Below the pieces are notes generated by a model that was not told the origin of the DNA, did no database searches, and was given only the letters and a program-made list of their open reading frames with translations. Made by a program: the position numbers and the translations under genes. Of a stretch of DNA of 64,000 nucleotides, positions 1-18,095 are shown piece by piece. The stretch comes from Solea solea (taxonomy: Eukaryota > Chordata > Actinopteri > Pleuronectiformes > Soleidae), in assembly GCF_958295425.1 (NCBI RefSeq), contig NC_081150.1, positions 1,878,001 to 1,942,000 of the forward strand. Direction: 5' to 3'. Each line of letters begins with the position of its first letter. The stretch's first letter is position 1.

Positions 1-218
1 TTAATTTAATAATGAATTCACTTTTCCCTGAGATTTGACACATGATTGAAATTCTATATTTTTACAAAGATGATTATATGACATTACTGACTAAAGCCAA
101 TTGTCATTCATTTGAAAAAATCCCACTTGACTTCTGAGAAAAGAGTTGATTTTATTATATATAATTACATTTCCTCATTCTCATGCAGCCTTAACTGCCC
201 TGTGTCAGTTATTGTGTT

Positions 219-427
219 GGGGGGGGGGGGGGGGGGGGGACAAAAGCCCCTGGGACACAGATCTTGATGATACGAGACTTTTGCATGTGTTTCTGTTGTT
301 TCTGTGATCACTGCCTCCACACATAAGTCCTTTGTTAAATCCTTTGCATGTGAATTCCACTGACTTATGAGTGCGAGAGTGTGAATGACATGGGAACTCT
401 ACAGCCCCCCCCCCCCCCCCCCCCCCC
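219..427. repeat. Poly-G and poly-C tracts facing each other
   Basis: A run of 21 G at 219-239 and a run of 23 C at 405-427, followed by (CA)n to about 440. The tracts are complementary and 165 bases apart. The sequence between them is not repetitive. Confidence 0.9.
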
Positions 428-440
428 ACACACACACACA

Positions 441-934
441 TCAAGTGCTTTTGCTGCGTTTAGATATTCACCTCGGTAACAGTAATGGACGCCATTATCA
501 CGGCACATAAATCGCTCCTGTTCCACCATATATTCATGTTGGATTTCCTTAGGGTTGCTGAGCGTGTTTCTTAGTAAACACTGTTGTCTGTGTTGTCCCC
601 AGAGCCCTCTCCCCCCTCCCTCCCCTCCCTCCCCCCCTCGCTGCTGCCACCAGAGGAACAATAATGCATACCATTTCAAATCAGCACAGCAAGGCGGTGC
701 AACCAGTGTGTCTAGATTTAGGTGGAGGAGGTTAATGTCGCAGCAGCACTCATTTAAAATCTCCCGTCATGTCAAACAGTTTGTCTGCATGTGCTGAGTC
801 ACACTGACCAGCTATAGAGCTATTAACCAGGAAGGCCTCAGTGAGATACATACAAAAGTTACTGATAACAGAAACATGAACAGTTACCTAAGATATTATT
901 TTAAAATATCTATAAAAGAATCGTCCAAAAATAA
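441..934. other. Non-coding, no gene seen
   Basis: A C-rich stretch at 603-640 is followed by ordinary sequence. A TGCTGAGTCA motif at 792-801 fits a Maf recognition element half. Short open frames here come from the C-rich tract and have no coding character. Confidence 0.6.
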
Positions 935-1240
935 TTTGCATTGCCGTCATTTGTGCTATCGTAAAAAATTCCAACAGTTTCTGAAAGCTGAGAAGTTGCA
1001 CATCGAAGTCAACATGTGGTTATTACGGTAAATTCAGCTTCTCAGTATAAATGTGTTTTATACTGTTATAATTTCAAATTTTACGACAGTGTTTTTCTAA
1101 ACTAAACTTTTTCTTCATTTTAAATAGTTACTGCACTATTTTAACATGTAGTAAATTGTAAATAAATTGTAAAATATTGAAAGTTATTCTGGAAAAATGG
1201 GCAAAAGCCCTTGTTATGGTTACAATAAGTAAAAAGATTT
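935..1240 (+). mobile_element. piggyBac-like MITE, truncated copy A
   Basis: Matches the copies at 24394, 27274 and 54144 through shared blocks such as TTTCTGAAAGCTGAGAA, GGTTATTACGGTAA and TTGAAAGTTATTCTGGAAAA in the same order. Both ends, including the terminal CCCTTTAA, are missing, so this is an old fragment. Confidence 0.75.
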
Positions 1241-1788
1241 TTTCTAACATGATGGAACAGATCAGCTTCAATCCTCAATATGTATAAGATGCAAAGTTGT
1301 GGCACCAAAGTCCAAAGAGAAAATGTGTTATTTTAAATGTCGACACAGGTGTTTTGGCTCCACTGCTGTGTCGTTCTGTTACTTTGGTGTTTGAAATCCT
1401 TTGTTAGGATTCACCCAAGTGACACAACATGACCTAATAAGGCAGTCGTAGACCAGCAACTCCCATGTGTCCAAAAGCTAAAAATACAGATGTTCTGTAT
1501 GGACTTTGGTGCAGAGGAGAAGGATTTATGTTTTCCATTTGAAAAGAAAAATATTATTAAGCTGCAAAAATGGAAATGTAAAGTACGTTTTTATTTAAAC
1601 TCCAGAGCAGCTAAAGAACCATTTAGTATTTGAAACTGTATCAGTCGTACATTTGACTCACTGACGGTGTAATGACCTTCTTTCAATCATAACAGGAATA
1701 ATTAAAAGGCATAGAAGGGGAATCAGCTAATTAATAACACACACAGACTCACACACATGAATTGTCCTCATTAATAGGTGAAACCAGT

Positions 1789-1789
<1 letters not shown>
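1241..1789. other. Non-coding, nothing recognised
   Basis: AT-rich single-copy-looking sequence without a long frame or a repeat I recognise. Confidence 0.5.
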
Positions 1790-1826
<37 letters not shown>

Positions 1827-2071
1827 AAGAAGAATACTGTTCTGTTTGTCTGAAGTCTGAGGTCATATCCTCATATGTGACACCCCTTTGTTCTGTCCAC
1901 TCACATTGTAACACACACACACACACAGTGCACTTTGAATATGACATCACAAATGACCGTGTGCTGCTCTGGAGTGTAAAACAACAGTGTAGTCCAGGTT
2001 TGTGTGTTTTGTGTGTTTTGCGTGTTGTGCGTGTTGTGCGTGTTTTGTGTGTTTTGTGTGTTTTGTGTTTG
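1790..2071. repeat. (CA)n tracts and a TG-rich minisatellite
   Basis: Perfect (CA)n at 1790-1821 and 1911-1927, then a 9-base-period minisatellite at 1999-2071 built from TGTGTTTTG with GCG-containing variants in its centre. The open frames on both strands here are products of the repeat. Confidence 0.9.
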
Positions 2072-2619
2072 CCCTCGTTGCACAGACAGTCACAGCAGCA
2101 AGGATCAGGTGTCGGAAATGTGATGAAAATGATATCGAGTACATTTAAGGTCATTTAGCTGGAAATAGAAAAACAGCACATGAAACACTGTAACACCACT
2201 GTCCTGTGTCACTTCCCCTTAAATAATGCATTAGATTTGCGTCTTCTGAAAATTTGAGGTGAAAAGGGGGAAACTATTGTTCCTTGTTGTTGTATTTGTG
2301 GCATCAGTTTGATATTTTCACATGAAAATTCTCGCTTTAAGCAAGACTGCACCTAGAGTAACGTATGAATAGCATCCAGCGCTAAATCTGCAGTTTTTGG
2401 TAAGAGGTTTTTGACGTTGCAACTCTTTCTCTTGAGCTGCTGTCATAAGATCAGAGTGGGAAAATGCACTTGTTTCATTTGCACAAAGATGAAAGAATCT
2501 GTAACATGTTAATTGTCCGACTGCGGTTCAGACTCTGTCCTGTTTGTTTGTGAGTTTTTTTCTGCAGTGTTGGACGTTGTTGCCAGTGTTGAAATAGTCA
2601 TCATTCCACCGATAGGAAC

Positions 2620-2620
<1 letters not shown>

Positions 2621-2688
<68 letters not shown>

Positions 2689-2730
2689 CTTTATTCATCT
2701 CACAGAGAAATTCACAGACAGCACAGCCCC
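2621..2730 (-). mobile_element. LINE 3'-tail fragment with (GATA)n
   Basis: A (GATA)n run at 2621-2687 passes directly into TACTTTATTCATCTCACAGAGAAATTC. On the minus strand this reads as a GAATTT...AATAAAGTA tail ending in a simple repeat, the usual 3' end of fish LINE copies. Related tails are at 18098 (same strand) and 60030 (opposite strand). I cannot assign the family. Confidence 0.6.
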
Positions 2731-2964
2731 CACTCATTAAATTGTCCTGTGATTGTTAAAGTCAAACCCAGATTAAGTCCACAAGTAAAAATCCTGCATT
2801 TAGTCTTTTAAACTCTTTAGTTCATGCTTTATTTTTAATCTATTATTTGATCTTCTTTAACAGTTGAAGATATAGTGAAATGTAGTGTCAGTCTCCGCCA
2901 GAATGGATTTTAATTTAAATGCTTTAAATGATTTTTAAGTGTTAATTGTTAATATATATGTATA

Positions 2965-3000
<36 letters not shown>

Positions 3001-3497
3001 ATTCCTTTCACTCATCTTTGCAGTCATTGACAGCACCTCGACAGTCACTGGCTGTGATTCAAACCATTAGTGGTTCTAAGTGGTTCAAATGAAGCTGGTC
3101 TCGCTGGAAGGCTTGATGCTTCCTGCCAAGGTCATTGTGGTCCTTTCGCCCCCTCCCATCAAACCCGCCCCGCCCCCAGCACCCGGCCCCGGCCCCCGGC
3201 CCCCGGCCCCCCCTCCTTTCTCCCTCTCTGTCCTTTGGGTCGATGGGAAAAAAAAGAAAAAGAAAAAAAAAGAGGTGGCGCTCACTCAAGCATAGTGGAA
3301 GGTATTTGAAACAATCAGCGGATTCCTGGTACGGGGAATGAGATCATTGTTTTAGTGGAAGTAGGGAACTGAAGTGACCTCTGTGGCAGGACGTCCACCA
3401 CAACGCCACGTCACAGTTCCTTCGCAGATAGATTTATTTGACTTAAAGAGACACCTGTACAAAAACTGAACATTGAAATAGAACATTGATCGGTGAG

Positions 3498-3536
<39 letters not shown>

Positions 3537-4032
3537 ACAGACATGGGAGTTTGAACTCGTGTTTATTTTTATTTACATTTGCTCCCCAAGTTCTCGACGC
3601 TTCAGTGTTTCATCGCGGCTCCGTTTCATCTACACAGGATCGTGAACCCAGCGGCACAGAACACGTCCACAGTGACAGTTCACTCAGAGTACAGCACAAG
3701 AATATAACACACACACACACACACAGAGGGAGAAGAGGGGTCGATGTTTCCCCTGATGAAGTTTAAAAGGGCGTCAATTAATGCTTTAATAGCGCTGAAT
3801 GAACATGTCTCGTGCAGACTTGTCGGGGTCGTAGGTCAGATGTGGAACTAGTCTCCGTGAGACGTTACTCAACATTATTACCATAATTGGACAGTGAGGT
3901 TGTTATGTTGAAACACTCACTGCACTTTATCTTTCCTCAACTCGTTTCTTCACCGCAGCACAAAATCGTGTACGTCTGCAGTGAAGTGCAGTAACATGTG
4001 TATATATATGTATTTATACATATATACATGTA

Positions 4033-4078
<46 letters not shown>

Positions 4079-4080
4079 TA
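2731..4080. other. Non-coding; (TA)n, GC-rich block and (CA)n
   Basis: Contains (TA)n at 2952-3000, a C-rich block at 3150-3225 of repeated CCCCGGC-type units, an A-rich run at 3247-3272, (CA)n at 3500-3533 and 3708-3725, and (TA)n at about 4000-4080. The C-rich block has some CpG but is too short to call a promoter. Confidence 0.6.
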
Positions 4081-5467
4081 TGGCACAGAGACCCCGGGTT
4101 AATTCCTTGACTTCAAGTTTTCTTTCATCATTCGTTCCATTCCCTCACAGAATTCCCACTTTACTCGCGCAGCTGTGATGCCGTCGCCTTAACGCGTCAT
4201 TCTGTGTCTCCACAGACACAGAAACCAAACCCTGCCACACTGAGAAACACAGAGAGAGAGTTGTGTGGAGGTTAATCAGCGACACAGTTACATACTACAG
4301 CTTTAACAATCAGCTATAATTTGTGTGCTTCTGATTTAACTCTTAAATACACACCTTTAGTTGAAATGACTAATTACACTCTGGAGCTCACTTTATGTTA
4401 ACTCCGAACACCCGGACTTTTTAGGGTGGCGCACGAAGAACAACAATGTCACGCGTGCTCCAAACTAATGCTGCTAATGCTGCAGAGCTGTTAAACATAT
4501 TACACGTAAAAGCATGATTCACTTTACAGATTTTATGGCTTAAATAGGTGAATTGTGGTTTAAGACGTTACTTCTTTAAAGTGCAGTTGTAACCTTCCAG
4601 TTTAGTTTAATAAATGATCACGGAGATGAGTTAAAAGCTTGTTTCTCGTCACAAATGCACTGTTGTTAAAAATAGCGGTGGGTAAGTGGTGAGTGAGACA
4701 AAGACTTTGAAAAGACGGATTGACGGTGCATCAAGATGCATCAATTCACAAGATTCCCTCCCGGTAATTTATAGAACTCATCTCAAAACTGGGACAATTG
4801 ATTTAATTGGTGAAAAACCACTTGAGCTGAATGTGAAAGTGGTTTTTTCCAAGTTCGGGCAGAGAGAGCGAGCGACTGCCTTCACTCTGTGGCAGTTTGC
4901 AGAGAAATCGGTGAAGCAGTGGAGCGTAAAACAGCGACGTGTGGTTTGGGTAAAAGTCGTGCAGCTGTAGAGGAGTTGGTGTCGGGGAGGAGCTGATGGT
5001 TAGAGGAGGAGGAGGAGGAGGGGGTTCTGTGAGACCAGCACAGGTGGTTATGAGGAGGGGGGGGGGGTTTGGTGTCGTGGTGGGAGGTGAGGAGGGAGGA
5101 GTTTGTGGGCGTGGAAGTGCAGTTAATGTGCCCACTTCCTGCGCTGAGCCCGTGTGCTCTACTGTACTCCACTGAGCTGACAACAACCAGATCGTGCAGG
5201 ATTTAGTCGTCGGTGGCTTTGCGCCATTTTCACAGCAGGCAGCCGTCGGTGCGGATCCTCAACGTCTCACACGTTTCCTTGTGATGTCTGTTCTGTGTTT
5301 TTTTATGATCTAACAATAGTTTGTAGAAGGAGCAAAGAGAGGAAAAGGATTCCTGCAAAATAAAAAAAGTGAATTTAATAACACAACTGTCCGTCACATC
5401 ACAAATATACATTTTTTGTTTGAGTCACTGATGAAATATCTCAATATCCCACTATACATATTACTAT
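4081..5467. other. Non-coding, nothing recognised
   Basis: Mostly unique-looking sequence with a G-rich purine stretch at 4995-5110 (GGAGGAGGAGG and a run of ten G). The longest open frames (about 127 codons) are opposite this purine tract and have biased proline-rich composition, so I do not call them. Confidence 0.5.
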
Positions 5468-5637
5468 TTATATATATATATATATATGTATATGTATATA
5501 TATATATACATATATATTTATATATATGTATATATGTGTATATATATATACACATATACACATATACACATATATACACACACATATACATATATATTTA
5601 GATATATGTATATGTGTGTATATATATGTATATATAA
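5468..5637. repeat. Compound (TA)n / (ACATATAT)n microsatellite
   Basis: About 170 bases of alternating pyrimidine-purine sequence, TA with interspersed CA and TG steps. It is nearly self-complementary and explains the Tyr/Ile-only frames on both strands. Confidence 0.95.
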
Positions 5638-6120
5638 AGCTGCTCTTGTTTTTAATCTCATGAAAACTTTTCTTTTGGGACATTCTTTTGAGTGACAATA
5701 CCCTTTAAATAAACTTAACTAAACATATCTACTGTATTACAATCTTAACATATAGTTATTACTTTTAATCTCATATAATACCTGGATTATTTTTCTGCAG
5801 TAATGTTATTTGAAGGTTATTTACGTGTGTACAAAACAACGAAGTTGCCTATAAATATGGTCAAATTCTGCTATAACACAAATAGTTAAAGAAGTGCTAT
5901 TAAGTGATTTTTTTATTATAACAATAATAATAATAATAATAATGTTGTCAATTCTAAATTCTCTATGCATTTTTTTCATAGAGAATTGTATTCAATATAA
6001 TAATCATGATGATTATCAGTGTGACAGTGTGACTGTTCAAAGCAGGGAAAGTCACTACAGATCAGAATCAGATCAGGATATGATAATATGTCTCGTGTCT
6101 CATGATATAGATAACATACA

Positions 6121-6152
<32 letters not shown>

Positions 6153-6167
6153 AAATGTATGTAATAC

Positions 6168-6210
<43 letters not shown>

Positions 6211-7583
6211 TAGAGATATTACTCACAGCAGTATATATGTTGTGTCTGAACAATGATGAAATCATATCAGCATTTACACTTTTTATATCATGTTTACTAT
6301 ACACTATTGCACTATATATAGGGTTTACTCTGCCAATCTACTTGACTTGTATGTAATAGTAGTATACACCCGTAATCCCTGTTATTCTCTGTTGTTCTTT
6401 TCTCTTGTGTGTAGCACATGTTTTGCGACTGTAAGTGATCAGGAAGTGGTTCATGGAGAGAAGAATTTCACCGCAGAGACAACATGTTATTTCTGCACAT
6501 GACAATGAAGCCTGTGAATAAAGAGGCTTATGTGTTTTAAGCCTTTCTGGATTATTTACAAAGCAGGTGACGGTAACGTGTGTTTGTTTAATCTTCACTC
6601 CATCACTTGTTATTCACGATGCACTTTCACTACGTCATAATATTAAGTCAGGGCTTCATTTCTCAATGAACTGAACAATCTTGTTTTATCCACAAACCAA
6701 AGATCTGAAATTATTATTATTGTTGTTTTGGTTTTCTTTCTTAAAGCAGATCAAAGGAACCATGAAACAATTTGAAAAGTCTAGTTTAAATTAGTTTTTT
6801 TAATTAAAAGATGAATTGATGTTCAAACTCACTTAAGTAATCAATTCATAATGGTTGATAATAGTAATAATAATGACATTATTAATACTATTTTTGTAGA
6901 AAATTGCCTCCAGATTAAAGGATTTAGTATGCAAATAAAAATGGAGCTGTCTTTATGATGATTCTAAGTCATTCCACATGTTTGACTTTTTTACTGCTGC
7001 TCAGATCAAATCTGTGGTAATTATTCATTATTATTTATTCTACATGAACTATTTTATTGCCTTGATATTCAGTTAGTTTGGCAAAATTATGCTTTCAGTG
7101 AACGTTGTGTTTCCTGGATCTTTCAGCTTTTTGAATCGTTGAAGATTATATACTTATAAATATAAGTGTGATGTTTTATTTTTATTTCAGCTCATAAAAA
7201 AATGAAAGCCCTGTTAGTTTGTTTTTCCAGCTTCTTAAATGTGAACATGTTCCGCTTTCTTTGCTCCATATAAAAAATAAATCATAAAAACAGATTAATT
7301 TTGTTCTTTTTGGACAAAACAAGACATTTGAAAACATTATTAATTTCTAACTTTTTTAGACATTTTTCTGACTTTTTAAGAGCCAAAAAATCAACAGATG
7401 ATTCCGTTGCAGCCTCTCACAATGCTGCATAAAGTGTGTTTATGATGCACTCTTTAAAAGTGAACTGAGCAAAGAGACAAATAGATCTATTCATGTATCT
7501 ATGTCCATCTTTGAGCTCAAGTGAAACTTGATTTAAGGTTATTTGGTCTTTTTTCATGTAATAAAGGAACAGTGAATACTTTA
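5638..7583. other. Non-coding; hairpin, (TA)n-(GA)n, possible LINE tail
   Basis: Holds an 11-bp perfect inverted repeat at 5957-5967/5977-5987 (AATTCTCTATG, loop of nine bases), (TA)n plus (GA)n at 6131-6211, and a weak LINE-tail-like stretch near 6450-6530 (GAATTTCACCGC then AATAAAGAGGC). Fragments near 7195-7380 resemble the CTGCAAC MITE interior. No gene. Confidence 0.5.
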
Positions 7584-7860
7584 GATTAGTGTTAGGGCAA
7601 TGATGATTCTATTAAAAATAATTTAACAACTATTTTGATGATCGATTATAATCATAAATGAGTGTTTTTTCGATCATTAAAACAAACTTTTCTCATTTCT
7701 CAGCGTCTTGAATGTGAATATTTTCTGCTTTCTTTGCTCCACATAACAAAGATCAATCATTAAAACTCAATCATTTCAGTTTAAGACATTTGAGAAAATC
7801 ATTGTTTCCAGGTTCAGCTTTGGTAAACACTTTTCAACATGTTCTGATAGGAATCATTCC
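7584..7860. mobile_element. CTGCAAC-family MITE, degraded copy
   Basis: Contains the diagnostic interior of the family: the AACTATTTTGATGATCGATT block and TGAATATTTTCTGCTTTCTTTG, ending with TTTGGTAAACACTTTTC. The terminal repeat is eroded to GTTAGGGCAATGATGATT. The better copy is at 48488-48791. Confidence 0.5.
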
Positions 7861-8084
7861 TATTTTAGATCAGTGTTAGGGGGAAAAAAAGACTATAAAT
7901 CATGTGGATCCAGTGGATTTACTGTAGATGTTGGATGTTTTTCTCTCTTTGACTTATAGAAGGCTTGTAGATGTCTTGTGTCTAGTTAGCGAGGTTCTTG
8001 CTCGTGGGAAACAAAGGCAGTCGGAAGATGGAAAGTTAGAGCAGAGACGAGTGACGGTGGCTGTGTGAAAGGCTGCAGGAGGCT

Positions 8085-8085
<1 letters not shown>

Positions 8086-8140
<55 letters not shown>
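8086..8140. repeat. (CAG)n trinucleotide tract, 18 units
   Basis: Eighteen uninterrupted CAG units. In one frame it reads as glutamine, but the surrounding 67-codon frame lacks flanking coding signals and splice sites, so I treat it as a microsatellite. Confidence 0.9.
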
Positions 8141-8141
<1 letters not shown>

Positions 8142-10032
8142 ATTTAGATGGATTACACTTGCACTGTTTCCCTTTCATCTCACTCAGGGATTGTGTCTTG
8201 AGGGAAGGAGGCAAATTGGTTCTCATCATGCTCAGCAAGCGCTCAGTCTGATAGCCCAGTCTGTTTGAACACGGCGATGCATATTCCTATACGAGGAACA
8301 TTTCTGCCGCACAGCCTTCAACATCTATCATTCTCTGCTCTTGAAATGATGATTGTTCAACGCGCTGCTGTAATCATCGTATCTGTGTCACAAATGCGCA
8401 GCTGTACGCACGCGCTCAAGTCGAACTCTTGGATTGTTATCTGTTGACGGAATTAGATAAGAGAAGAAGAAGAAGGTGATTTTATTGCTGATTTAAATCT
8501 TTAAAACTGCTCTACGATCATCACAAATTACAATCAAGTAAATGTAGTCTTTCTTTATCGTCATGGTAACTTGGAGCCGTATTAGTTGCACCTTTTGTCT
8601 CCATGGCAACAACCATCAACATGCAGCAAAGGTTGTGAAATTGTCTCGCCGTGTGTGTGCGTGTGGTTTATGTTCCTGCAGAAAAACGTTGATTTGTTCG
8701 GATGAAGTTAAATTCAGTACTTCCTTAAGGTCGGAGGCTGTCTGTCGTCATGGTTACTACAATAAACACAAAGGGAAGTTCTGTCGTCATTAAACTTCCA
8801 TATTTCACATGACTTATTATGTTATCTTATTGAATTCATTATTTTTCACCCCCAAAATATGTTTTCTTTATATTAAATTACCAATTATGTTGGTCTTTGG
8901 ATAAAAGCAGCGATACATTTTACATATGGTCACATGCTTTGTCTCGACTGTAGAAGTTTGAGTGTGTTTAGCAGCATTCACCAAGTTTCTGAGAACTAAG
9001 TTTGTGTAAAGTTATATCATTAAATCATAATCTGCATAAAACTATTGTGATTTAATGGCGTTTGTTTTTACGGGACAGCATTTTAAACATGGCTGTCGAA
9101 GGTTTTTCTGCAGAAAACATCCAACAACTTCCTCTTCACGTCTAATTTTTCATTCATTTATTGTCATTGTTGAAAACTGTTAGGATTAAAAATAACACAC
9201 TGATTTCAAATGAATAAAATAAAATGAGGTTATTTTTGTTAATTTTTTTTAGGTTTTCAGGTTTTATCAGTCAGAAGAAAAGTCGTATTTTATTTATTCA
9301 TCTGCGTTTCTTTACCATTTTACATTTATTGACTGTTTATTCAAAATGTCGAGGCCAGTGCAGTTTCCTTTTATTTTTAGTCGTAATAAAAGTTTCATCA
9401 TTTGCAAACGTGGTGTTAAAACGTGCTCTTTCTATCTTTTCTGTTTGTCTGCAGTTAAAAAACAAAAGCAAATTACTCTTTTCAACAACAGGTTTGAACT
9501 TTGAGACATTTTTAAAAAGAACATTTGTGTCTGCAACACGAACATTTAAAAAAAAAAAAAATATATATATATATATCCTGTCATCACAATTTTCCATTTC
9601 CTTTTGTTTCTGATTTGCATTTTAGTAAATGAAACCAAAAGAAGCAGCACTTTAATCAGAAACACAAAAGCCTGAATGAATACGTTAATTAAAGACTATA
9701 ATGATAATTAATGATCCTTATACCCTTTTACCTTTAATACAAGTTAAATACAGCTCAAAGTGCTAAAAGTCAAAAGTTAATTGCATATTAAAACAAGGTG
9801 GATGGATGCAATTTGATGATAAAAGGAGAATAAGCTGAATTAAATGACTTTAATAAAACCTCAAATATAGCGTTTCAGCTCTTTAAAAGCTCTTGAAATT
9901 GTTGTTTTTGGTGTGTTTTTTTTTTTAAATCGACTTCTTCAAACACTTCTTATCACTTATCATGTTTGGACTTCAAGCATTTAAATGTTTTTTTATTTGG
10001 CTGGACTGGCTGGTTTAGCTGGTTATATCGTG

Positions 10033-10035
<3 letters not shown>
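8141..10035. other. Non-coding, nothing recognised
   Basis: AT-rich sequence with a poly-A/(TA)n run at 9547-9576. A 129-codon frame at 9224-9613 is rich in Phe, Leu and Lys from AT-rich DNA and resembles no family I know. Confidence 0.5.
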
Positions 10036-10074
<39 letters not shown>

Positions 10075-10335
10075 TAACGCTGCTGCACACACACACACAC
10101 ACGCACACACACACACGCACACCGCCGACCTGCCAATCAAATATGTGTCTGTCTGACAGCGATGCAAAGGTGTTGGTGTGGCTGTACGTCACTCGCTCGT
10201 GGATAAATGATCACTGATCACTGTCGCAGCATGAAGGACAAATCTGTGAGTATCACTCCTGCTCTCTCTATCTCTCTCTCTCTATATATATATTATATGT
10301 ATATATATATATATATATGTACATATAATATACAT
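10036..10335. repeat. Microsatellite cluster (AG)n, (CA)n, (CT)n, (TA)n
   Basis: (AG)n at 10037-10070, interrupted (CA)n at 10086-10122, (CT)n at 10263-10282 and (TA)n at 10283-10330, separated by short unique stretches. Confidence 0.9.
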
Positions 10336-15098
<4,763 letters not shown>

Positions 15099-16085
15099 GT
15101 TTTCCTCAGATTTTTTTGTGGCTATGAATGTAACAGGGGAATGTGTGTGGGGTGGGGTAACGGGGGGGTTGGGTTGAGTGCAGGAATTCCCACTCACTTG
15201 GCTCGTCTTGTGCTCTACTCCTTCCCTGACTCTCCCATTCCACACATGGAAAAAATGGGATGTTTTGTTTGTGGAAAAGACTGCGCTCCTGAGGCCGTCA
15301 TCAAACATCAGGGATCTGGAGAAGCAGCTCGATGTGGCGGCTGGGTTCGCAGGATGAGCTGAGTTCATTCATCCACCTGTCAAAGGGCCACTTTTGTTTT
15401 GCTTTTATCTTTAGCCAGAATCCTCCAGGATCCTGCAAAGCAAAGCAAGGCAATATGAGCCAAGCAGACGGATAAAACTCCACTCCCACAAAGTCAATCC
15501 TCTCCTCCTCCTCCTCCTCCTCGTCCTTTGGACAGGTCTGCTCCAGGCCCGGGGGTTTTGTTGTGTCATGCGAGATCATGTACACAGAAACTCAAGAGTG
15601 GGGAGGGGGCTGTAGGGTGAAATGAGGCAGGTGGGGTTGACGCCATGGGGCAGCAGGCGAGCTAAAATCTGCTCACAGGCCTGCAGACGGCAGAACACAC
15701 TCATCTTGTATAAGGTAATGTCTAGCGCGCTGGTGGGGGTGGGACGTGTGCACAGATTTATTTTAATATACCCGCGGTCTTGCCAGTGAGGGGTGGGATG
15801 TCGAGCCTTTCAGCTCGTCCCCAGCAACTCTGTCACGCTCTGGACGAGACGGGACTTTGTGGACAAACCTGCCACAGACGAGTCAGAATAACTGTGACAA
15901 GAGGCAAGTTCCACTCTGGGTGTGACCTGTTCATCTGAACGTTTTATTCCTCACGCTGTCTTTGTGCGACTGGACGAGCTCCTCTGACACATGCATGCTT
16001 GGAGCTCAGTGCACTCAGAGTTTGACATGTCAGTCTGGTATTTTGCATCGCAGTGATAGAGAATGACTCGTCGCCTTGAGGAAGG

Positions 16086-16088
<3 letters not shown>
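15099..16088. other. Non-coding, nothing recognised
   Basis: Moderately GC-rich with (CTC)n at 15501-15525 and G-rich stretches at 15150-15170 and 15598-15612. No gene or known repeat seen. Confidence 0.5.
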
Positions 16089-16140
<52 letters not shown>

Positions 16141-16155
16141 TGCTGCTGCTGCTGC
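16089..16155. repeat. (CTG)n tract with one CTC interruption
   Basis: About 21 triplets of CTG with a CTC C interruption near 16137-16140. It reads as glutamine on the minus strand in a 70-codon frame without other support. Confidence 0.9.
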
Positions 16156-17964
16156 AGCTTCATACCTGTTTCTGGAATTCAACTCATTACTGATTTGAAA
16201 TGAAATGTTGTGTTTTTCACTTAGCTGACAAATGACATGACTTAGCTTACTTGTTAAATTTATAAAATGTGTGAAATTTGGTGTATAAATTCATGTTTGA
16301 GATGCTGTAGTTGGCAACATTTCAACTTCGTAAATGATCATTTATGCAAAAAGCTTGTAAATGTAGCCATGCTGGTGATATTGCAACATCACTGTTGGAT
16401 GGAGTTTCCTTCTTCAGCATGTACTCGACCCGTCAAGGGTCAGACATGTGTGTTCTCAACGGGATTCATGATTCTCCACTATAGATAAAATAGGTGGCAA
16501 ATAAATTCGAGCTGTCATTGCACAGATAGTTGCATTGAGTGAGAATTGGCTCAAGAGAAGATGATCAAAGACGGCAGTCAGCTTCAGCTGAGGAAATAAG
16601 TGCAGAAATGTCCGAGTATTTGAATCATAGTGTGAGTAGAGTCGTTATCTCATGAGCAAATACATCATGGGATTTATAGGTGACGTCTTCTGAGGCTGTA
16701 GACGGTGGTCTCACCAGTAGCGAGTGCAAAGGGAGTACTAATATGATAAACCGAGATGATTATTAACATTGGGATTAAGGTTGCAGCAGTAAGTGAACTG
16801 GGATGTTGACGTTGGCATTTGCAGTAGCACAAAGAACGGCTGTGTCTGAGCACAGAGGCTGCAGACCTCATGCTGCAGACCTGAGGTGCAACCGAAGCAG
16901 GGAGAGAAAGCATGTCTGTCCACCATTAATAATTGAATCTGAGCTAATTTTGGACTTGGCCTGGAATAGTATACTATCGGGTTCAATGTTGACTTCATGC
17001 TTGGTAGCCCGTGGCTGTGATGCCAAGTGTGTGTGACTTGGGTGTGAATTGGCTTTTTAGGAGCAGGTACTGGCTTTTTGTTTTTTTTCATATAGACAAA
17101 TTGAATTGTTGAATTCAGTGGGTTAATGATTTTTACAGCGTATATAAAGAATGTAAATCAGAGCAGCCTGTCTTGGCGGTGGGTGCCTCAGCATGTTGGA
17201 AATAATTCTGTTCACAGGTTGAGGCGGCAAAACCCCTGTCCACACTACATTGAGCAGTGAAGGTGACACAAGAGGAGAGTTAATGGCCGAGCACATAGGG
17301 CAACTTTAATGAGCCCTGCACAAGTGTTATTCAGATTCCAATATACCGTGGCTCTGCACGCCCACTATAGCTGTCAAGACGCCGTATATCCTCCGGCCGT
17401 GCATTGCGACTTCTGCCTGTACACCTCTGTGCTGTGCTGTGCTGTGCTGCAGCAGTTTCAAATGTCATTATCTTACTCACCTTTCATAATGTCCACATGA
17501 TCTGAAGCAGCTCAGGCAGCAAAGTGGGTCAGAAAAGAATATACCTGGCATTTTAACTTTAAAACAGTGAATTCACTTTTTTTGCAGTCTTGTAGAGGAT
17601 ATGGGACCCTGTTCAGACCTGGTTTTGAGTAGTCTGAAGTTCAGGTCTAAATGATCCAATCTATCGTGAATGTGTCCTCTTATCTGATTTAAAAAACAAC
17701 AAGAACAACAACAACAACACATTCATAGTTGCTTTGAGGACACATGTAGCCACATTCCTGAGCTGCATGCATGCAGTTTATCTTTAGAGACGACCTCCTC
17801 AGCTGATGTCCTCTCACACACAGTTTAGTATTACTAATCACTGCTTATATGTGATGTTATTTATAGCCACCGACACAATATTAACACTGATGTCCATGTC
17901 ATATACTGTACATCATTTTCTTTGATGGTTAAAATCGTATGATTGTATATTGTATCTTGTTTTC

Positions 17965-17999
<35 letters not shown>

Positions 18000-18095
18000 A
18001 CTGACACACAGCCAGATCCAATCTCAGGAGACACATCCAGGACACATTTAAATGCGAGGTGTAAACAGCCGTACTTAGCGCCATAAAGGTCCCTA
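16156..18095. other. Non-coding, nothing recognised
   Basis: Unique-looking sequence; a 14-bp perfect palindrome CTGCATGCATGCAG at 17763-17776 and (CA)n at 17975-18001. No exon pattern found. Confidence 0.5.

Noticed and set aside
2621..2687. (GATA)n as a GATA-factor enhancer cluster
   Set aside because: It adjoins a LINE tail and is better explained as the tail's simple repeat.
3150..3225. CpG island promoter
   Set aside because: Short, mostly repeated C-rich units, with few CpGs and no initiator or exon following.
8065..8268. Poly-glutamine frame over the (CAG)18 tract
   Set aside because: Only the triplet tract suggests coding; nothing around it does.
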